Positions 46,198-55,820 of a DNA stretch of 64,000 nucleotides are shown one piece after another. The translations under genes and the position numbers were made by a program. The notes under the pieces were generated by a model. That model did no database searches and was not told the origin of the DNA. It saw only the letters and a list, made by a program, of their open reading frames with translations. This DNA is from Aestuariivirga sp. Lineage in GTDB: Bacteria; Pseudomonadota; Alphaproteobacteria; Rhizobiales; Aestuariivirgaceae. The stretch is from positions 16,041 through 80,040 of the forward strand of contig JAUXUN010000032.1 in NCBI GenBank assembly GCA_030680855.1, read 5' to 3'. How positions within the stretch are numbered: the first letter of the stretch is position 1; each line of letters starts with the position of its first letter.

Positions 46198-46677
46198 ATG
46201 AAACAGGTCAGCTGCATTCTATTGACCTGCTTCCTGTGGCTGGCTGGAGCTTCCGCTGCCCTTCCCGAAAACGCGCAGATTTCCAAGCTTGAGCCAATTG
46301 CCGTTGCCAGTGCCAGTGCGGACTCCGTCACCATGTTTACGGCCGAGATCGCCGACACCGAGGAACTGCGAACCCGCGGCCTGATGTTCCGGCACTTCCT
46401 CCCGGAAGACAAGGCCATGCTCTTTGACTATGAACAGCCGCGCCCCGTGGCCATGTGGATGAAGAACACCAACATCTCCCTCGACATGCTGTTTATCCGG
46501 GAGGATGGCACGATAGCCGCCATTGCCCAGGATACGGTGCCCCAGTCGCTTGATACCATCAGCGTCCAGGAGCCGGTCCGGGGCGTCCTGGAACTGGCCG
46601 CCGGCACCGTCAAAAGGCTGGGTTTGCGGGTCAATGACAAGGTTTACCACCGTATTTTCAATACCGTTGAGGACTAG
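46198..46677 (+). CDS. DUF192 secreted protein
   Basis: 159 residues with a signal peptide (MKQVSCILLTCFLWLAGASA). The DUF192 core TRGLMFRHFLPEDKAMLFDYEQPRPVAMWMKNTNISLDMLFI, then VLELAAGTVKRLGLRVND, is clear. The family is of unknown function and periplasmic in bacteria. Follows the cold-shock gene after 39 bases. Confidence 0.9.
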   Translation: MKQVSCILLTCFLWLAGASAALPENAQISKLEPIAVASASADSVTMFTAEIADTEELRTRGLMFRHFLPEDKAMLFDYEQPRPVAMWMKNTNISLDMLFIREDGTIAAIAQDTVPQSLDTISVQEPVRGVLELAAGTVKRLGLRVNDKVYHRIFNTVED

Positions 46678-46731
46678 CTTGCTCTCTGCAAGGTTTTCTC
46701 TATAAGCAGCCGTTCATAAAGTCTGAAATGT

Positions 46732-46808
46732 CGGGGCGTAGCGCAGTCTGGTAGCGCACCTGCCTTGGGCGCAGGGGGTCGCGAGTTCGAATCCCGCCGC
46801 CCCGACCA
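46732..46808 (+). tRNA. tRNA-Pro (anticodon TGG)
   Basis: Acceptor CGGGGCG / CGCCCCG. Anticodon loop CTTGGGC between CCTGC and GCAGG reads TGG. T-arm GCGAGTTCGAATCCCGC has one mismatch. CCA encoded. It closely resembles tRNA-Pro(GGG) at 14218. Confidence 0.95.
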
Positions 46809-46843
46809 TTCAGGAATTTGACAGTGAAGAGGGCAGGACGGCC

Positions 46844-47149
46844 ATGGTCGCACGCATTTACAAGCCTTCCCGCAGCGCCATGCAATCGGGCAAGGGCAAG
46901 TCGGAAAGCTGGCTGCTCGAATTTGAATCGGACGCGCCGCGCACCACCGATCCGCTGATGGGCTGGACCTCTTCCGGCGATACGCGCCAGCAGCTCAAAC
47001 TCAGCTTCGAGACCAGGGAACTTGCCATTGCCTACGCCACGAAAAATGGCCTGGCCTACGTCGTGGCAACCGAACCTCCGGTGCGCCTGCATAAGAAGTC
47101 CTATTCCGATAATTTCAAATGGGGCCGGTCTGACAACTGGACCCACTAA
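46844..47149 (+). CDS. Complex I accessory subunit (NDUFS4/NDUFA4-like ETC_C1)
   Basis: 101 residues, MVARIYKPSRSAMQSGKGKSESWLLEFE, then a C-terminal SYSDNFKWGRSDNWTH. Sequence and short length match the alphaproteobacterial homologue of the 18-kDa NADH:ubiquinone oxidoreductase subunit. It lies between tRNA-Pro and tRNA-Arg, away from the nuo operon, which is the usual situation. Confidence 0.9.
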   Translation: MVARIYKPSRSAMQSGKGKSESWLLEFESDAPRTTDPLMGWTSSGDTRQQLKLSFETRELAIAYATKNGLAYVVATEPPVRLHKKSYSDNFKWGRSDNWTH

Positions 47150-47162
47150 GTAGCCAACGTAC

Positions 47163-47240
47163 GACCTCGTAGCTCAGTTGGACTAGAGCAAGTGCCTTCT
47201 AAGCACTAGGTCGCTGGTTCGAATCCAGCCGAGGTCGCCA
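47163..47240 (+). tRNA. tRNA-Arg (anticodon TCT)
   Basis: Acceptor GACCTCG / CGAGGTC. Anticodon loop CTTCTAA between AGTGC and GCACT reads TCT. T-arm GCTGGTTCGAATCCAGC. CCA encoded at the end. Confidence 0.95.
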
Positions 47241-47275
47241 GTTTCCGCAGTAAGTTGGAGGGATATGCCTGCAGC

Positions 47276-47590
47276 CTATTGCTGAAGCGGTTTGTTGAAC
47301 GGGAGCACTTTGGGACGGTGAGGCTCCCCGGCGAACTCGATGCCGGCGGATACGCCAGCGCACCACCTGGCAACGGCTGGGTAGAACAGGTTTTCCGAAA
47401 CAACAAAAAGGTCGAATTTTTTCGGTATGTCGATAAACGGCGGCGTATCGATGCGCGCGCCGCCGACGCTCAACTCCCGAATTGTCACGTTGATGGCGCC
47501 GGTGAAAGCCGAAGAAACGATCTTGGCTTCCTTGAACACCCGGTGGCGCGGGTACTTGCGTTGATCTTTGGCGAGGCTGGCGTTCAACAT
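47276..47590 (-). CDS. PilZ-domain protein
   Basis: 104 residues. QRKYPRHRVFKEAKIVSSA contains the RxxxR motif of PilZ. The second motif, D/N-x-S-x-x-G, appears as ELSVGG with Glu in place of Asp/Asn. If the domain binds cyclic di-GMP, affinity could be altered. Single-domain PilZ proteins are frequent in Hyphomicrobiales. Convergent with tRNA-Arg. Confidence 0.8.
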   Translation of the reverse strand: MLNASLAKDQRKYPRHRVFKEAKIVSSAFTGAINVTIRELSVGGARIDTPPFIDIPKKFDLFVVSENLFYPAVARWCAGVSAGIEFAGEPHRPKVLPFNKPLQQ

Positions 47591-47716
47591 GGTGGACTAA
47601 GTGTCTACCAATTGGTTCAAAAATGAAATGGGACGCAGCAAATTCGGTTAAGGGTTTCCTTCACCGAACGCTAAAATTTTAGTTGTTTGGTCCAAGAACC
47701 GGTTGATCGTCTGACA

Positions 47717-49012
47717 TTATCGGTCGCGCCGGCTCATCCAGTTGATGGCGTAGGGGACGAACCACGGGTTTCCCGAATACAACGGGTTCGAAGGCATGGG
47801 GCGGTCGAAGGCGCTCCCTCCGCCCTTCCGGTCGAGGATGCGCCACGCCAGTTTTTGCCCGAACAGCGTGCCCATGGGGACGCCGGCGAAGCAATAACCG
47901 ACAGCGAAATGGATGCCCTGATGGCTGCCGATGTGCGGATAGAGATCGAAAGTTCCGCCGCACTTGCCGGTCCACACATGGTCGAAGCGGAGATCGGAAA
48001 GCTCCGGAAAGATCCGCATGAGCCGTATGTGCAGCCGCTCTGCCATAATGCGAAGGTCCTGATTGCGCCCGCCGGTGAGGCCGCCGAAAACGATGCGCGT
48101 GGGATCGCCGGGCGCGCGCCTGATCCAATCGACATTAAAATTCCAGTCGATGTAAGTGCGGTCACCGGGCAGCAACTGGCGCACCCGCTCCTCCGTCATC
48201 GGCTCTGACACGGTTTGATAGGCATCAAACGGCATCACGCGGCGCTTGAGCCAGGGAAATGCATCGCCGGAATAGCCGTTCGTCGCCACGATAACGTCCC
48301 GCGCCGCCACGCGCCCCTGCGGTGTCTGCACTTTGAAACCTGCGTTGTCGCTCACAATACGGACAACCGGCGTATGGGCTGCAACCGTGACACCAGCGGC
48401 GCGCGCCGCATCAAGCAATCCCTGGTGATAGAGGCCCGGGTGAAGCCCGGCGTGATCCTCGATCTTGACGCCGCCGAAATAACGTCCGGTGCCAATCTCT
48501 TTCGTCTGCTCGGCCCGAGTCACCATGGCGAATGGCTCGCGCAGATGCTTCTCCCTGAGGGCGAATTCACGGGCCATTGCCTCATACATGGTTGAACTGG
48601 TCGCCAGCAGCAGCCGGCCCTGCTGGCTATAATGGCAGGCGAAGTTCTCGCTCTCCACTGTCTCCTTCACCGCAAGAAAGGCTTCCATCAACTCGCCGTA
48701 GATTTTCGTGGCGAAGGGCAGGCCGTGGCTGTCGACCAGTTCGCCGAATCCATGCTTGAGGGTGCGGCCCACATAGCCCGCATTGCGGGTACTGGCGCCA
48801 TAGCCCGGCTCCCGCGCCTCGAAAACCGTGACCTGCCTGCCGCCCCGCGCCAAGTGCAAAGCTGCGACAAGCCCGGTGATGCCGGACCCGATGATTGCCA
48901 CGTCTGTGCTGGGGGGAGGCACCGCGGCTGGTTCCTCGTTGTGGGGTGCGGCCCGCCACCAATAGGGATCAAAGGAACAGGTTTCGGTCAGAACCCGGCT
49001 GCCACTTGCCAC
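47717..49012 (-). CDS. FAD-dependent oxidoreductase (DAO family)
   Basis: 431 residues. The dinucleotide-binding motif VAIIGSGITGLVAALHLARGGRQVTVFEAREPGYGASTRNAG is at about residues 37-80. The C-terminal half fits the D-amino acid oxidase/glycine oxidase or gamma-glutamylputrescine oxidase-like group (GFGGLTGGRNQ-like segment reads VFGGLTGGRNQDL). It begins 4 bases after the stop of the dehydrogenase gene, so the two form an operon. Substrate unknown. Confidence 0.88.
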   Translation of the reverse strand: MASGSRVLTETCSFDPYWWRAAPHNEEPAAVPPPSTDVAIIGSGITGLVAALHLARGGRQVTVFEAREPGYGASTRNAGYVGRTLKHGFGELVDSHGLPFATKIYGELMEAFLAVKETVESENFACHYSQQGRLLLATSSTMYEAMAREFALREKHLREPFAMVTRAEQTKEIGTGRYFGGVKIEDHAGLHPGLYHQGLLDAARAAGVTVAAHTPVVRIVSDNAGFKVQTPQGRVAARDVIVATNGYSGDAFPWLKRRVMPFDAYQTVSEPMTEERVRQLLPGDRTYIDWNFNVDWIRRAPGDPTRIVFGGLTGGRNQDLRIMAERLHIRLMRIFPELSDLRFDHVWTGKCGGTFDLYPHIGSHQGIHFAVGYCFAGVPMGTLFGQKLAWRILDRKGGGSAFDRPMPSNPLYSGNPWFVPYAINWMSRRDR

Positions 49013-49016
49013 CGCC

Positions 49017-49964
49017 TCATTGCCCCCGTGCTTTGTCCGCTTTCAGCCAGCGAAACAGCTCTTCCATGCGCGCCGCGATGAGCTGGGCGCCATCGCGTTT
49101 CGACCAGTCACAGACTCCCCGGCCATTGGCAATCCCGTTGGCGCCCTTGGCCACCAGTTCGGCGATTGCCGCGGGTGGTTCGGGGTTGGTATCGAGATGC
49201 GGCATAAGTGATTTGCCGAAATGATACATGGTGTAGAGGCCGCCTGCGTCCGCCGATTCGATCGGCCCCGTGATGCCGACGCGGCGGCCGAAACTGTTGC
49301 GCACCACCGTGTCGATGGCCTCGGCACTCGCCGCTCCCGATGCCCACAAGGCCCAAGCCTCGCGCAGCATCGCAAATTGCAGGCGGTTTCCGATAAAGCC
49401 CGGAATTTCCTTATCAATTATGGCTGGTTCCTTGCCTGCCTGCTTCAGAACTTCGCAAATCCACCGGGTGACATCCGGCGAGGTTTTCGGGCCGGCGCAG
49501 ACCTCAACCAGCGGAATGAGTTGCGGCGGATACCAGAAATGGGTGGCGATGACCCGCTCAGGGTTTGCCACCTTGGCGATGAGCGCGCTGGCGGGTTGCC
49601 CGCTCGATGAGCCCAGAATGATAGGCGGCGGGCATATCTGATCCAGCTTGCCAAAGAGCTCAAGCTTAAGCGGCAGGTCTTCGGTCACCGCCTCGATGAC
49701 GAGTTGGGCGCTTGCGGCATCCTCGAGCCGGAGCGAAGTCTGAATTCGTGCGAGAATGGCCTGCGGAGCGGACTTCTCGATCAGCCCATGCGCGGCAAAG
49801 TCTTCTAGGCTGGCGGCAATCTTCTTCTTGGCGCGGTCAAGTGAGTCTTGATTTCGGCCGATCATGACGACCCTGCTGCCAGCGGCCGCGAATATCTGCG
49901 CGATGCCGTGGCCGATGATGCCGTTGCCAATGACCGCAACCGTCTCAAGCCGTCCGGGATTCAT
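49017..49964 (-). CDS. 3-hydroxyacyl-CoA dehydrogenase family protein
   Basis: 315 residues. NAD-binding VAVIGNGIIGHGIAQIFAAAG near the N-terminus, ITHFWYPPQLIPLVEVCAGPKTS with the catalytic His region reading ATHFWYPP, and IPGFIGNRLQFAMLREAWAL in the C-terminal helical domain. Related to 3-hydroxybutyryl-CoA and carnitine dehydrogenases. Upstream of the FAD oxidoreductase in the same operon, suggesting sequential oxidation of an unidentified substrate. Confidence 0.87.
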   Translation of the reverse strand: MNPGRLETVAVIGNGIIGHGIAQIFAAAGSRVVMIGRNQDSLDRAKKKIAASLEDFAAHGLIEKSAPQAILARIQTSLRLEDAASAQLVIEAVTEDLPLKLELFGKLDQICPPPIILGSSSGQPASALIAKVANPERVIATHFWYPPQLIPLVEVCAGPKTSPDVTRWICEVLKQAGKEPAIIDKEIPGFIGNRLQFAMLREAWALWASGAASAEAIDTVVRNSFGRRVGITGPIESADAGGLYTMYHFGKSLMPHLDTNPEPPAAIAELVAKGANGIANGRGVCDWSKRDGAQLIAARMEELFRWLKADKARGQ

Positions 49965-50205
49965 ATGTCCTCATTGATTTGCACAATTTTCTGCCAAACG
50001 GCTCCGTCCCCGTTCCAGCCCAAGAGTTTTCTGGGCTGCTGAAGTTGAAGTTGGCGCAACGGCGTGCCAGTGGCAAGATCGCAATTTCACTTCAGCCTCT
50101 GCGCTATCTTGCAACTCTCATCAAGGGAGCGCTACTATCGGCGGCGCGCGCTGAGCGAGAATTCTTTTCCGTAGAGGTCGAACTGTTCCTAAAGGCAAGA
50201 CAATA

Positions 50206-50736
50206 ATGGGAAATCTGATCCGGCCAAACATTGGCGAGAAAACCGGGGTCCTGTTGATTCTTTCTCTAGCCCTGACGCTGGTGCCCACGTCTTCGTTCGC
50301 CGGTTTCTTCGGAAATTCTGACCGGGCCATCCTCGACGCTGGCGGCACAGTGAGCAGGGTTGCTCCCAACTGGCGCATCGTTTGTCTGGGCGAGGGCATG
50401 GATGCCTTTGGCGTAGTCTCGAAACACAAGCATTGCCGGATTGAGAAGAACGACTTTAAGGCCATTGCCGTCATAACGTCGGAAGGCCTCTCAATTCCCT
50501 ATCTCCCGTCGCGCCCGGTCTGCGGAAGCTATGCAGGCCGGATGAGGGTTGATGGAAGGCCAATTGGCAAGCTGCCGCTCAGGGAAAGAATTGCCGCCAT
50601 GTCGCAAGGCGTCACATTCTCCCGGCCCTATCAGAACCAATGGTCGAAATGCACGCGGATTACCGAGTTCACAGGTCTCTACCGGTTTTCCGCAGCGCTC
50701 GCACGTCTCAGGGCGCAGTGGCGGAATTTCCGGTAG
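50206..50736 (+). CDS. Hypothetical secreted protein
   Basis: 176 residues. Signal peptide ending near SSFAGFFG. The mature part has Cys and a closing GLYRFSAALARLRAQWRNF. No family recognised. The preceding 241 bases (49965-50205) contain no supportable gene. Ribosome-binding site weak. Confidence 0.65.
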   Translation: MGNLIRPNIGEKTGVLLILSLALTLVPTSSFAGFFGNSDRAILDAGGTVSRVAPNWRIVCLGEGMDAFGVVSKHKHCRIEKNDFKAIAVITSEGLSIPYLPSRPVCGSYAGRMRVDGRPIGKLPLRERIAAMSQGVTFSRPYQNQWSKCTRITEFTGLYRFSAALARLRAQWRNFR

Positions 50737-50909
50737 AGTTGGATTGACGGGAAATCCGTTTGGTTTTTTCCAGGCGCGCCGCCGCGAACGAATAAATCAG
50801 TGCATAACTTTTTCAGCGAATTGAAATCATTTTGTCATCTGTGCATCGTCACGGAGATAGCAGGTGCGGATTTCCTGCCGGGTTCTTCAGTTTCTGGAAG
50901 TTTCGAGAC

Positions 50910-51131
50910 GTGGCAGACGTACCCAAAATCAATACCCACAACTTCACGGCATTTCGCGCCCAGGCGGAACGCTGCTTCCATCACGCGCAACTCGCCGCCG
51001 ATCAGGAAACCAAATTGCGCTGGACGTCCCTTGGTGAAACCTGGCTGGTGTTCGCCGACAAGCTTGGAATGCGCTGGCCAATGCCGGTGTCTGAGCCTTT
51101 GAAGAGCACATTCTCTCACACCTACCATTAA
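50910..51131 (+). CDS. Small hypothetical protein, conserved rhizobial type
   Basis: 73 residues from GTG 50910. The pattern NTHNFTAFRAQAERCFHHAQLAADQETKLRWTSLGETWLVFADKLG resembles short proteins frequent in Hyphomicrobiales with an AxxC...LAxxW...LA pattern. Function unknown. The frame extends upstream; the GTG is preferred from similarity. Confidence 0.6.
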   Translation: MADVPKINTHNFTAFRAQAERCFHHAQLAADQETKLRWTSLGETWLVFADKLGMRWPMPVSEPLKSTFSHTYH

Positions 51132-51253
51132 ATAAACCTCCGATCATTGCTGGCTGGGCTTTGCCTTCAAAGGGTTGGCGCGTTTGGACTTGCACCTCGG
51201 CGCATGCACGACTTTGCATAAATCACACTACAATCATAAATTACAAAAATATA

Positions 51254-51282
51254 TTGACACAACTTTCAGAAGTGACATTCTG
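51254..51282 (+). promoter_or_regulatory. Candidate promoter of the lipoprotein gene
   Basis: TTGACA at 51254-51259 and ATTCTG at 51277-51282 with 17-base spacing, in an A+T-rich region before the lipoprotein at 51393. Confidence 0.5.
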
Positions 51283-51392
51283 ATTCCCGGAACGGAGTGG
51301 GACTTTTCTTAGAGACATGAAAACTGTTCGGGGCGCTCAAGCAGCCAGACGCCTCGGGCCTCGCTAACGGCTGTGCGTGAGGGGAGGAAGTC

Positions 51393-52145
51393 ATGGTTTA
51401 CGTGAGCAAAGCAGGGTTTTTTGTCGTTGGATTTGCCAGTCTCTCATTGGTACTCGCGGCATGCAGCGGCAGTACCATTCACAAAAGATCATCTCTTGGC
51501 GACATACAGACTCTCAGTCTCGATGCGAAACAAAGATTGGTTATTACCGGCCACAATGAGTACGGCAAAAGCATTGTTTGTGCCGAACCAAGCCCTGACG
51601 CCCTTGTTGCGCAAGCTGCCGTTTTATCGGCGAGTGGTCGCTACGCAGGGCCTCAGGGATCCCCTTCGGCAGGGGGAAATGTGGGTGTTGGCCTGCAGGA
51701 ATCTGCGGCATCGATTGGCTACCGTACCCAAAGCATCCAGATACTCAGGGATGGCTACTACCGCCTCTGCGAGAGCTACCTAAATGGGGCAATCAAAGAA
51801 GACGAATACCGGAAAGTCGTATCAAACCTTGACACGTTCATCGTCGTGGCGCTTGCCGTTGATGGCCTTGGTAACTCGAAGTCAGCGACAAATGTTGGGT
51901 TGAGCGCTGGCAAGGTCGACTTTAACTTTGGTGCAGGCAGCGGTGATCCAGAAAAACCAGCGGAAAGCGGTGGCGGCGGTGCCATAGAACCAGCAAAAAT
52001 TGTTCCAATTGCACCAGATGCCACGGTTAAGGACACCAAAGAAACTGCAGAAGCGGTTGCAAATATTGTCCACGACTATCTTGAATACAAGGGAAACTAT
52101 TTGCAGTTTTGCGCCAAGCGTGGGGTGGACTGTAGAAAACTTTAG
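51393..52145 (+). CDS. Hypothetical lipoprotein
   Basis: 250 residues from ATG 51393. The signal peptide ends in a lipobox LAACS, so it is a predicted lipoprotein. It has a Gly-rich low-complexity region (GAGSGDPEKPAESGGGGAIEP) and ends FCAKRGVDCRKL. No known domain. A good promoter lies upstream. Confidence 0.75.
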   Translation: MVYVSKAGFFVVGFASLSLVLAACSGSTIHKRSSLGDIQTLSLDAKQRLVITGHNEYGKSIVCAEPSPDALVAQAAVLSASGRYAGPQGSPSAGGNVGVGLQESAASIGYRTQSIQILRDGYYRLCESYLNGAIKEDEYRKVVSNLDTFIVVALAVDGLGNSKSATNVGLSAGKVDFNFGAGSGDPEKPAESGGGGAIEPAKIVPIAPDATVKDTKETAEAVANIVHDYLEYKGNYLQFCAKRGVDCRKL

Positions 52146-52154
52146 GATTAGCGA

Positions 52155-52676
52155 CTACTGCGTCAGGAAATCACCGCATTTGGGCGCCGGAAGCGTTCCC
52201 CATGGCATGATGGGAACCGTGGAGGTTGAGTTCTGCGGGCTGCCCTCGATGATCTTGTCGGTGTAGGCCAGGTACACCAGAACATTCCGCTTGGCGTCGC
52301 AGCCGCGCACGATTTGCATTTTCTTGAAGAAAAGCGAGCGCCGCTGCCGGTAGATTTCCTCGCCCTGGGCAAACTTGGCCTTGAGCGTCACCGGCCCCAC
52401 CTGGCGGCAGGCCAGCGATGTTTCGGAACGCTCTTCCGCAAATCCGGCCCAGCCCGACCATCCGCCAATCTCGGGAACTGTAAAGTAGCAGGCAACGCCA
52501 TCAACCTGGGGATCATCGATCACATAGGTTGCTAGCTTGGCATCGGGCGACAGCAAGCGCCACACAGTGGTCTTCTTGAAGATGAGCTCCGGATCATCGC
52601 TCGCCTGTGCGAAGGCTGTGACGGTGAGTGCCAGAAGCACTGAAATCAATACAAAAAACCTGAAAAATAACTTCAT
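52155..52676 (-). CDS. CreA family protein
   Basis: 173 residues. Signal peptide (MKLFFRFFVLISVLLALTVTAFA). The CreA signature IDDPQVDGVACYFTVPEIGGWSGW...SLACRQVGPV and FFKKMQIVRGCDAKRNVLVYLAYTDKIIEGSPQNSTSTVPI is clear. Periplasmic, function unknown. Convergent with the lipoprotein gene. Confidence 0.92.
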   Translation of the reverse strand: MKLFFRFFVLISVLLALTVTAFAQASDDPELIFKKTTVWRLLSPDAKLATYVIDDPQVDGVACYFTVPEIGGWSGWAGFAEERSETSLACRQVGPVTLKAKFAQGEEIYRQRRSLFFKKMQIVRGCDAKRNVLVYLAYTDKIIEGSPQNSTSTVPIMPWGTLPAPKCGDFLTQ

Positions 52677-52721
52677 CCCAATCTCCTTCAGAAGCCACAG
52701 ATAGGAATTATATCCACAGGT

Positions 52722-53897
52722 TCAAGAAGTTTTTTTGAGGCGCTCAAACCCTTGTTTTAAATCATCAATCAGGTCATCAGGGCACTCGAGGCCAATATGG
52801 AAGCGCAGGCAGGGGCCAGGCGCTGTCCAAGTGGTGGCCGTCCGCACCGGTTTGAAGGGAACCACCAGGCTCTCAAATCCGCCCCAACTGAAACCCATGC
52901 CGAACAGGCTCAATCCCTCAAGCATGGCTGCAACTGATTGCTCTGAAGTGGGTTTCAGCACGGCCGAAAACAATCCCGAAGCGCCGGTGAAATCCCGCTT
53001 CCATACCGCGTGGCCCGGCGCGTTGCTCAGAGCAGGGTAGAGAACGCTTTCAACCTCGCTCCGCCCGCGCAGCCACTCCGCCACAGCCGTTGCGTTTTGC
53101 ATGTGCCGCTCAAGCCGCACGCTCATGGTGCGCAGTCCGCGCAGCGCCAGATACATGTCATCAGGGCCGGCGAATTGCCCCATCGTCTCGAATGCCTGCT
53201 TGAATTGTCCCCAGGTCTTTTCATTGCAGACCGTGGATCCCAGCATCGCATCCGAATGGCCCACGATATATTTGGTGGCCGCCTGGACCGAAACATCGCA
53301 GCCATGCGCAAAGGCGTTGAAATAAAATCCGCCCGCCCAGGTGTTATCCAAAATCATGATGCAGTTCTTGCCATGGGCGACTTCCGCAATCGCCGGAATG
53401 TCCTGCACCTCCATCGTTTGCGATCCCGGGCTCTCGCAATAAACAACCTTGGTATTGGCGCGGATCAGGCCGGCAACGCCCCGCCCGATCAGCGGATCAT
53501 AATAGGTCGTCTCGATCCCCAGTCCCTTGAGCACGGAATCGCAGAGCTGACGCACCGGATGGTAGACTGTGTCTGGGATAAGCACGTGCTCGCCGGTTTT
53601 CAGGAAGGCCAACAGCGTTGTGGTGACTGCCGCAAGTCCTGACGAGGAAACCTTGCAGTCATGGCCGCCCTCAAGGGCCGCTATGGCCGTTTCAAGCGCC
53701 CGGGATGTGGGCGTGCCCTTCCGGCCGTAGGTATAGGGCTGGTCGCGTTCGAGAAGGGTTTTGACAGTAGGGAAGGTGATGGTGGAGGCGTGGTAAACTG
53801 CCGGATTGACGATCCCGTGCTCCGCATATTCACGGCCCGCCACGATAAGTCTGGTTTCAGGCTTCAAGGAATTGAGATCTGGCTTCTTTTTTGACAT
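52722..53897 (-). CDS. metC: Cystathionine beta-lyase
   Basis: 391 residues. PLP-lysine 209 in VSVQAATKYIVGHSD. YTYGRKGTPTSRALETAIAALEGG and VVYCESPGSQTMEVQDI match the MetC/cystathionine lyase branch. It cleaves cystathionine to homocysteine. With MetY at 19459 the cell has two homocysteine routes. No sulfur-control element was recognised upstream. Confidence 0.92.
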   Translation of the reverse strand: MSKKKPDLNSLKPETRLIVAGREYAEHGIVNPAVYHASTITFPTVKTLLERDQPYTYGRKGTPTSRALETAIAALEGGHDCKVSSSGLAAVTTTLLAFLKTGEHVLIPDTVYHPVRQLCDSVLKGLGIETTYYDPLIGRGVAGLIRANTKVVYCESPGSQTMEVQDIPAIAEVAHGKNCIMILDNTWAGGFYFNAFAHGCDVSVQAATKYIVGHSDAMLGSTVCNEKTWGQFKQAFETMGQFAGPDDMYLALRGLRTMSVRLERHMQNATAVAEWLRGRSEVESVLYPALSNAPGHAVWKRDFTGASGLFSAVLKPTSEQSVAAMLEGLSLFGMGFSWGGFESLVVPFKPVRTATTWTAPGPCLRFHIGLECPDDLIDDLKQGFERLKKTS

Positions 53898-53957
53898 TTC
53901 CGCGTCCAGCCGGGTTAAAACACCTATCTACATGCCAAGACAGGCAAGAGAAAGCAA

Positions 53958-54188
53958 ATGAGCGACATGTCTCCCCTGCAACGCCTGCTGCTGAAGGCCA
54001 TGCGATATGCCAGCCTCGGCGCGGCAATCCTGCTCCTTGGTTTCCTGGTCCTGGCGCTCTGGCAAAAGGCCGGTGCCGATTTCACTACGCAGGACTACGG
54101 ATTCATTGGGATAGTGGTTTTAATGCTTCTGGGCGCGGTCTGGCTGTTTCGCGCCATAGGCCGGGAAATGGATCCCCCGGGGGCTTGA
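53958..54188 (+). CDS. Small hypothetical membrane protein
   Basis: 76 residues with two hydrophobic segments (YASLGAAILLLGFLVLALWQ and FIGIVVLMLLGAVWLFRAI). Conserved context before gatB is possible. Function unknown. Starts shortly after the divergent metC start. Confidence 0.65.
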   Translation: MSDMSPLQRLLLKAMRYASLGAAILLLGFLVLALWQKAGADFTTQDYGFIGIVVLMLLGAVWLFRAIGREMDPPGA

Positions 54189-54238
54189 ACACAAGCCTCC
54201 AAACCAGTACCAAGGCGCGCAAATAACAGGTGAAATTG

Positions 54239-55720
54239 ATGAATTCTGAAAAACGCGTGGCCGCATCGAAGGACTGGATCAAAGGGGCGACCGGTGATTG
54301 GGAAATCATCATTGGCCTTGAAGTCCACGCCCAGGTCACCTCAAAATCTAAGCTCTTTTCCGGTTCATCGGCTGAATTTGGCGGCGAACCCAATGACCAT
54401 GTCTCGCTTGTCGATGCCGCCATGCCTGGCATGCTGCCGGTAATAAACGAGTATTGCGTGGAGCAGGCGGTGCGCACCGGCCTTGGCCTGAAAGCCAAGA
54501 TCAACAATTACTCGATCTTCGACCGGAAGAATTACTTCTATCCCGATCTTCCGCAGGGCTACCAGATTTCCCAGTACAAGCAGCCCATCGTCGGCGAAGG
54601 CGTGGTCACCATCGACCTCGATGATGGCAAGACCGTAGATGTGGGCATTGAGCGCCTGCATCTCGAACAGGATGCCGGCAAATCCATTCACGACCAGCAC
54701 CCCACTTTGAGTTACGTTGACCTCAACCGTTCCGGTTGTGCGCTGATGGAGATTGTCTCGAAGCCAGACATGCGCTCCTCCGATGAGGCCCGCGCCTATG
54801 TGACCAAGTTGCGCCAGATCATGCGTTACCTCGGCACCTGTGACGGAAACATGGAACAGGGCTCGCTTCGCGCCGATGTCAACGTTTCAGTTCGTAAACC
54901 CGGAGACAAATTCGGCACCCGCTGCGAAATCAAGAATGTGAACTCGGTGCGCTTCATGGGCCAGGCCATTGAATTTGAGGCCCGCCGCCAGATCGGCATT
55001 CTCGAGGATGGTGGCAGGATCGATCAGGAAACCCGGCTCTACGACCCCAGGAAGGGCGAAACCCGCTCCATGCGCTCCAAGGAAGAAGCCCATGATTACC
55101 GCTACTTCCCCGATCCGGATTTGCTGCCTCTCGAATTCACCGATGATTGGGTGGCAACGATCAAGAACAGCCTGCCGGAATTGCCTGATGAAAAACGCAA
55201 CCGCTTCGTGAGCGCCTATGGCCTGTCGGTCTATGATGCCAGCGTGCTGAGCGCTGAACGGGCCTCATCCGACTTCTTCGAAGCGGCCGCAATGGGCAGG
55301 GACGGCAAGATTGCCGCCAACTGGGTGATCAATGAGCTCTTTGGCCGCTTGAACAAGGAAGGTAAAACCATTGAAACCACACCGGTTTCAGCCCGCCAGA
55401 TCGGCGAGATCGTGGATCTCATAACCTCGGGCACGATTTCCGGAAAAATCGCCAAGGACGTCTTCGGGATCGTCTGGACCGAGGGTGGCTCGCCATCTGA
55501 GATTGTGGAAAGGCGGGGCCTGAAACAGGTGACCGATACGGGCGCCATTGAAAAGGCCGTGGACGAGGTAATGGCCCAGAATCCTGACAAAATTGCCGCT
55601 GTTTTGGCCAAACCCTCCATGCTGGGCTGGTTCGTGGGCCAGGTCATGAAATCGACGGGCGGCAAGGCAAATCCCCAGGCCGTTAACGATTTGCTCCGTC
55701 AAAAACTTGGAATTAACTAA
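54239..55720 (+). CDS. gatB: Asp-tRNA(Asn)/Glu-tRNA(Gln) amidotransferase subunit B
   Basis: 493 residues from ATG 54239, preceded by AGGTGA. Signature [22 protein letters not shown]; zinc-site and ATP-binding features later ([34 protein letters not shown]). The YqeY/GatB tail ends LLRQKLGIN. It works with GatA and GatC (elsewhere) to amidate mischarged Glu-tRNA(Gln). Confidence 0.96.
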   Translation: MNSEKRVAASKDWIKGATGDWEIIIGLEVHAQVTSKSKLFSGSSAEFGGEPNDHVSLVDAAMPGMLPVINEYCVEQAVRTGLGLKAKINNYSIFDRKNYFYPDLPQGYQISQYKQPIVGEGVVTIDLDDGKTVDVGIERLHLEQDAGKSIHDQHPTLSYVDLNRSGCALMEIVSKPDMRSSDEARAYVTKLRQIMRYLGTCDGNMEQGSLRADVNVSVRKPGDKFGTRCEIKNVNSVRFMGQAIEFEARRQIGILEDGGRIDQETRLYDPRKGETRSMRSKEEAHDYRYFPDPDLLPLEFTDDWVATIKNSLPELPDEKRNRFVSAYGLSVYDASVLSAERASSDFFEAAAMGRDGKIAANWVINELFGRLNKEGKTIETTPVSARQIGEIVDLITSGTISGKIAKDVFGIVWTEGGSPSEIVERRGLKQVTDTGAIEKAVDEVMAQNPDKIAAVLAKPSMLGWFVGQVMKSTGGKANPQAVNDLLRQKLGIN

Positions 55721-55820
55721 GTAAATTCAGCATCTTAGATAGTGTTTCCGTTTCCGAATATTTTCCGCTATAGTCCGTGTGCAGATTTGTTATGCAAGTG
55801 GGACAAGCGAGGATAATCCG

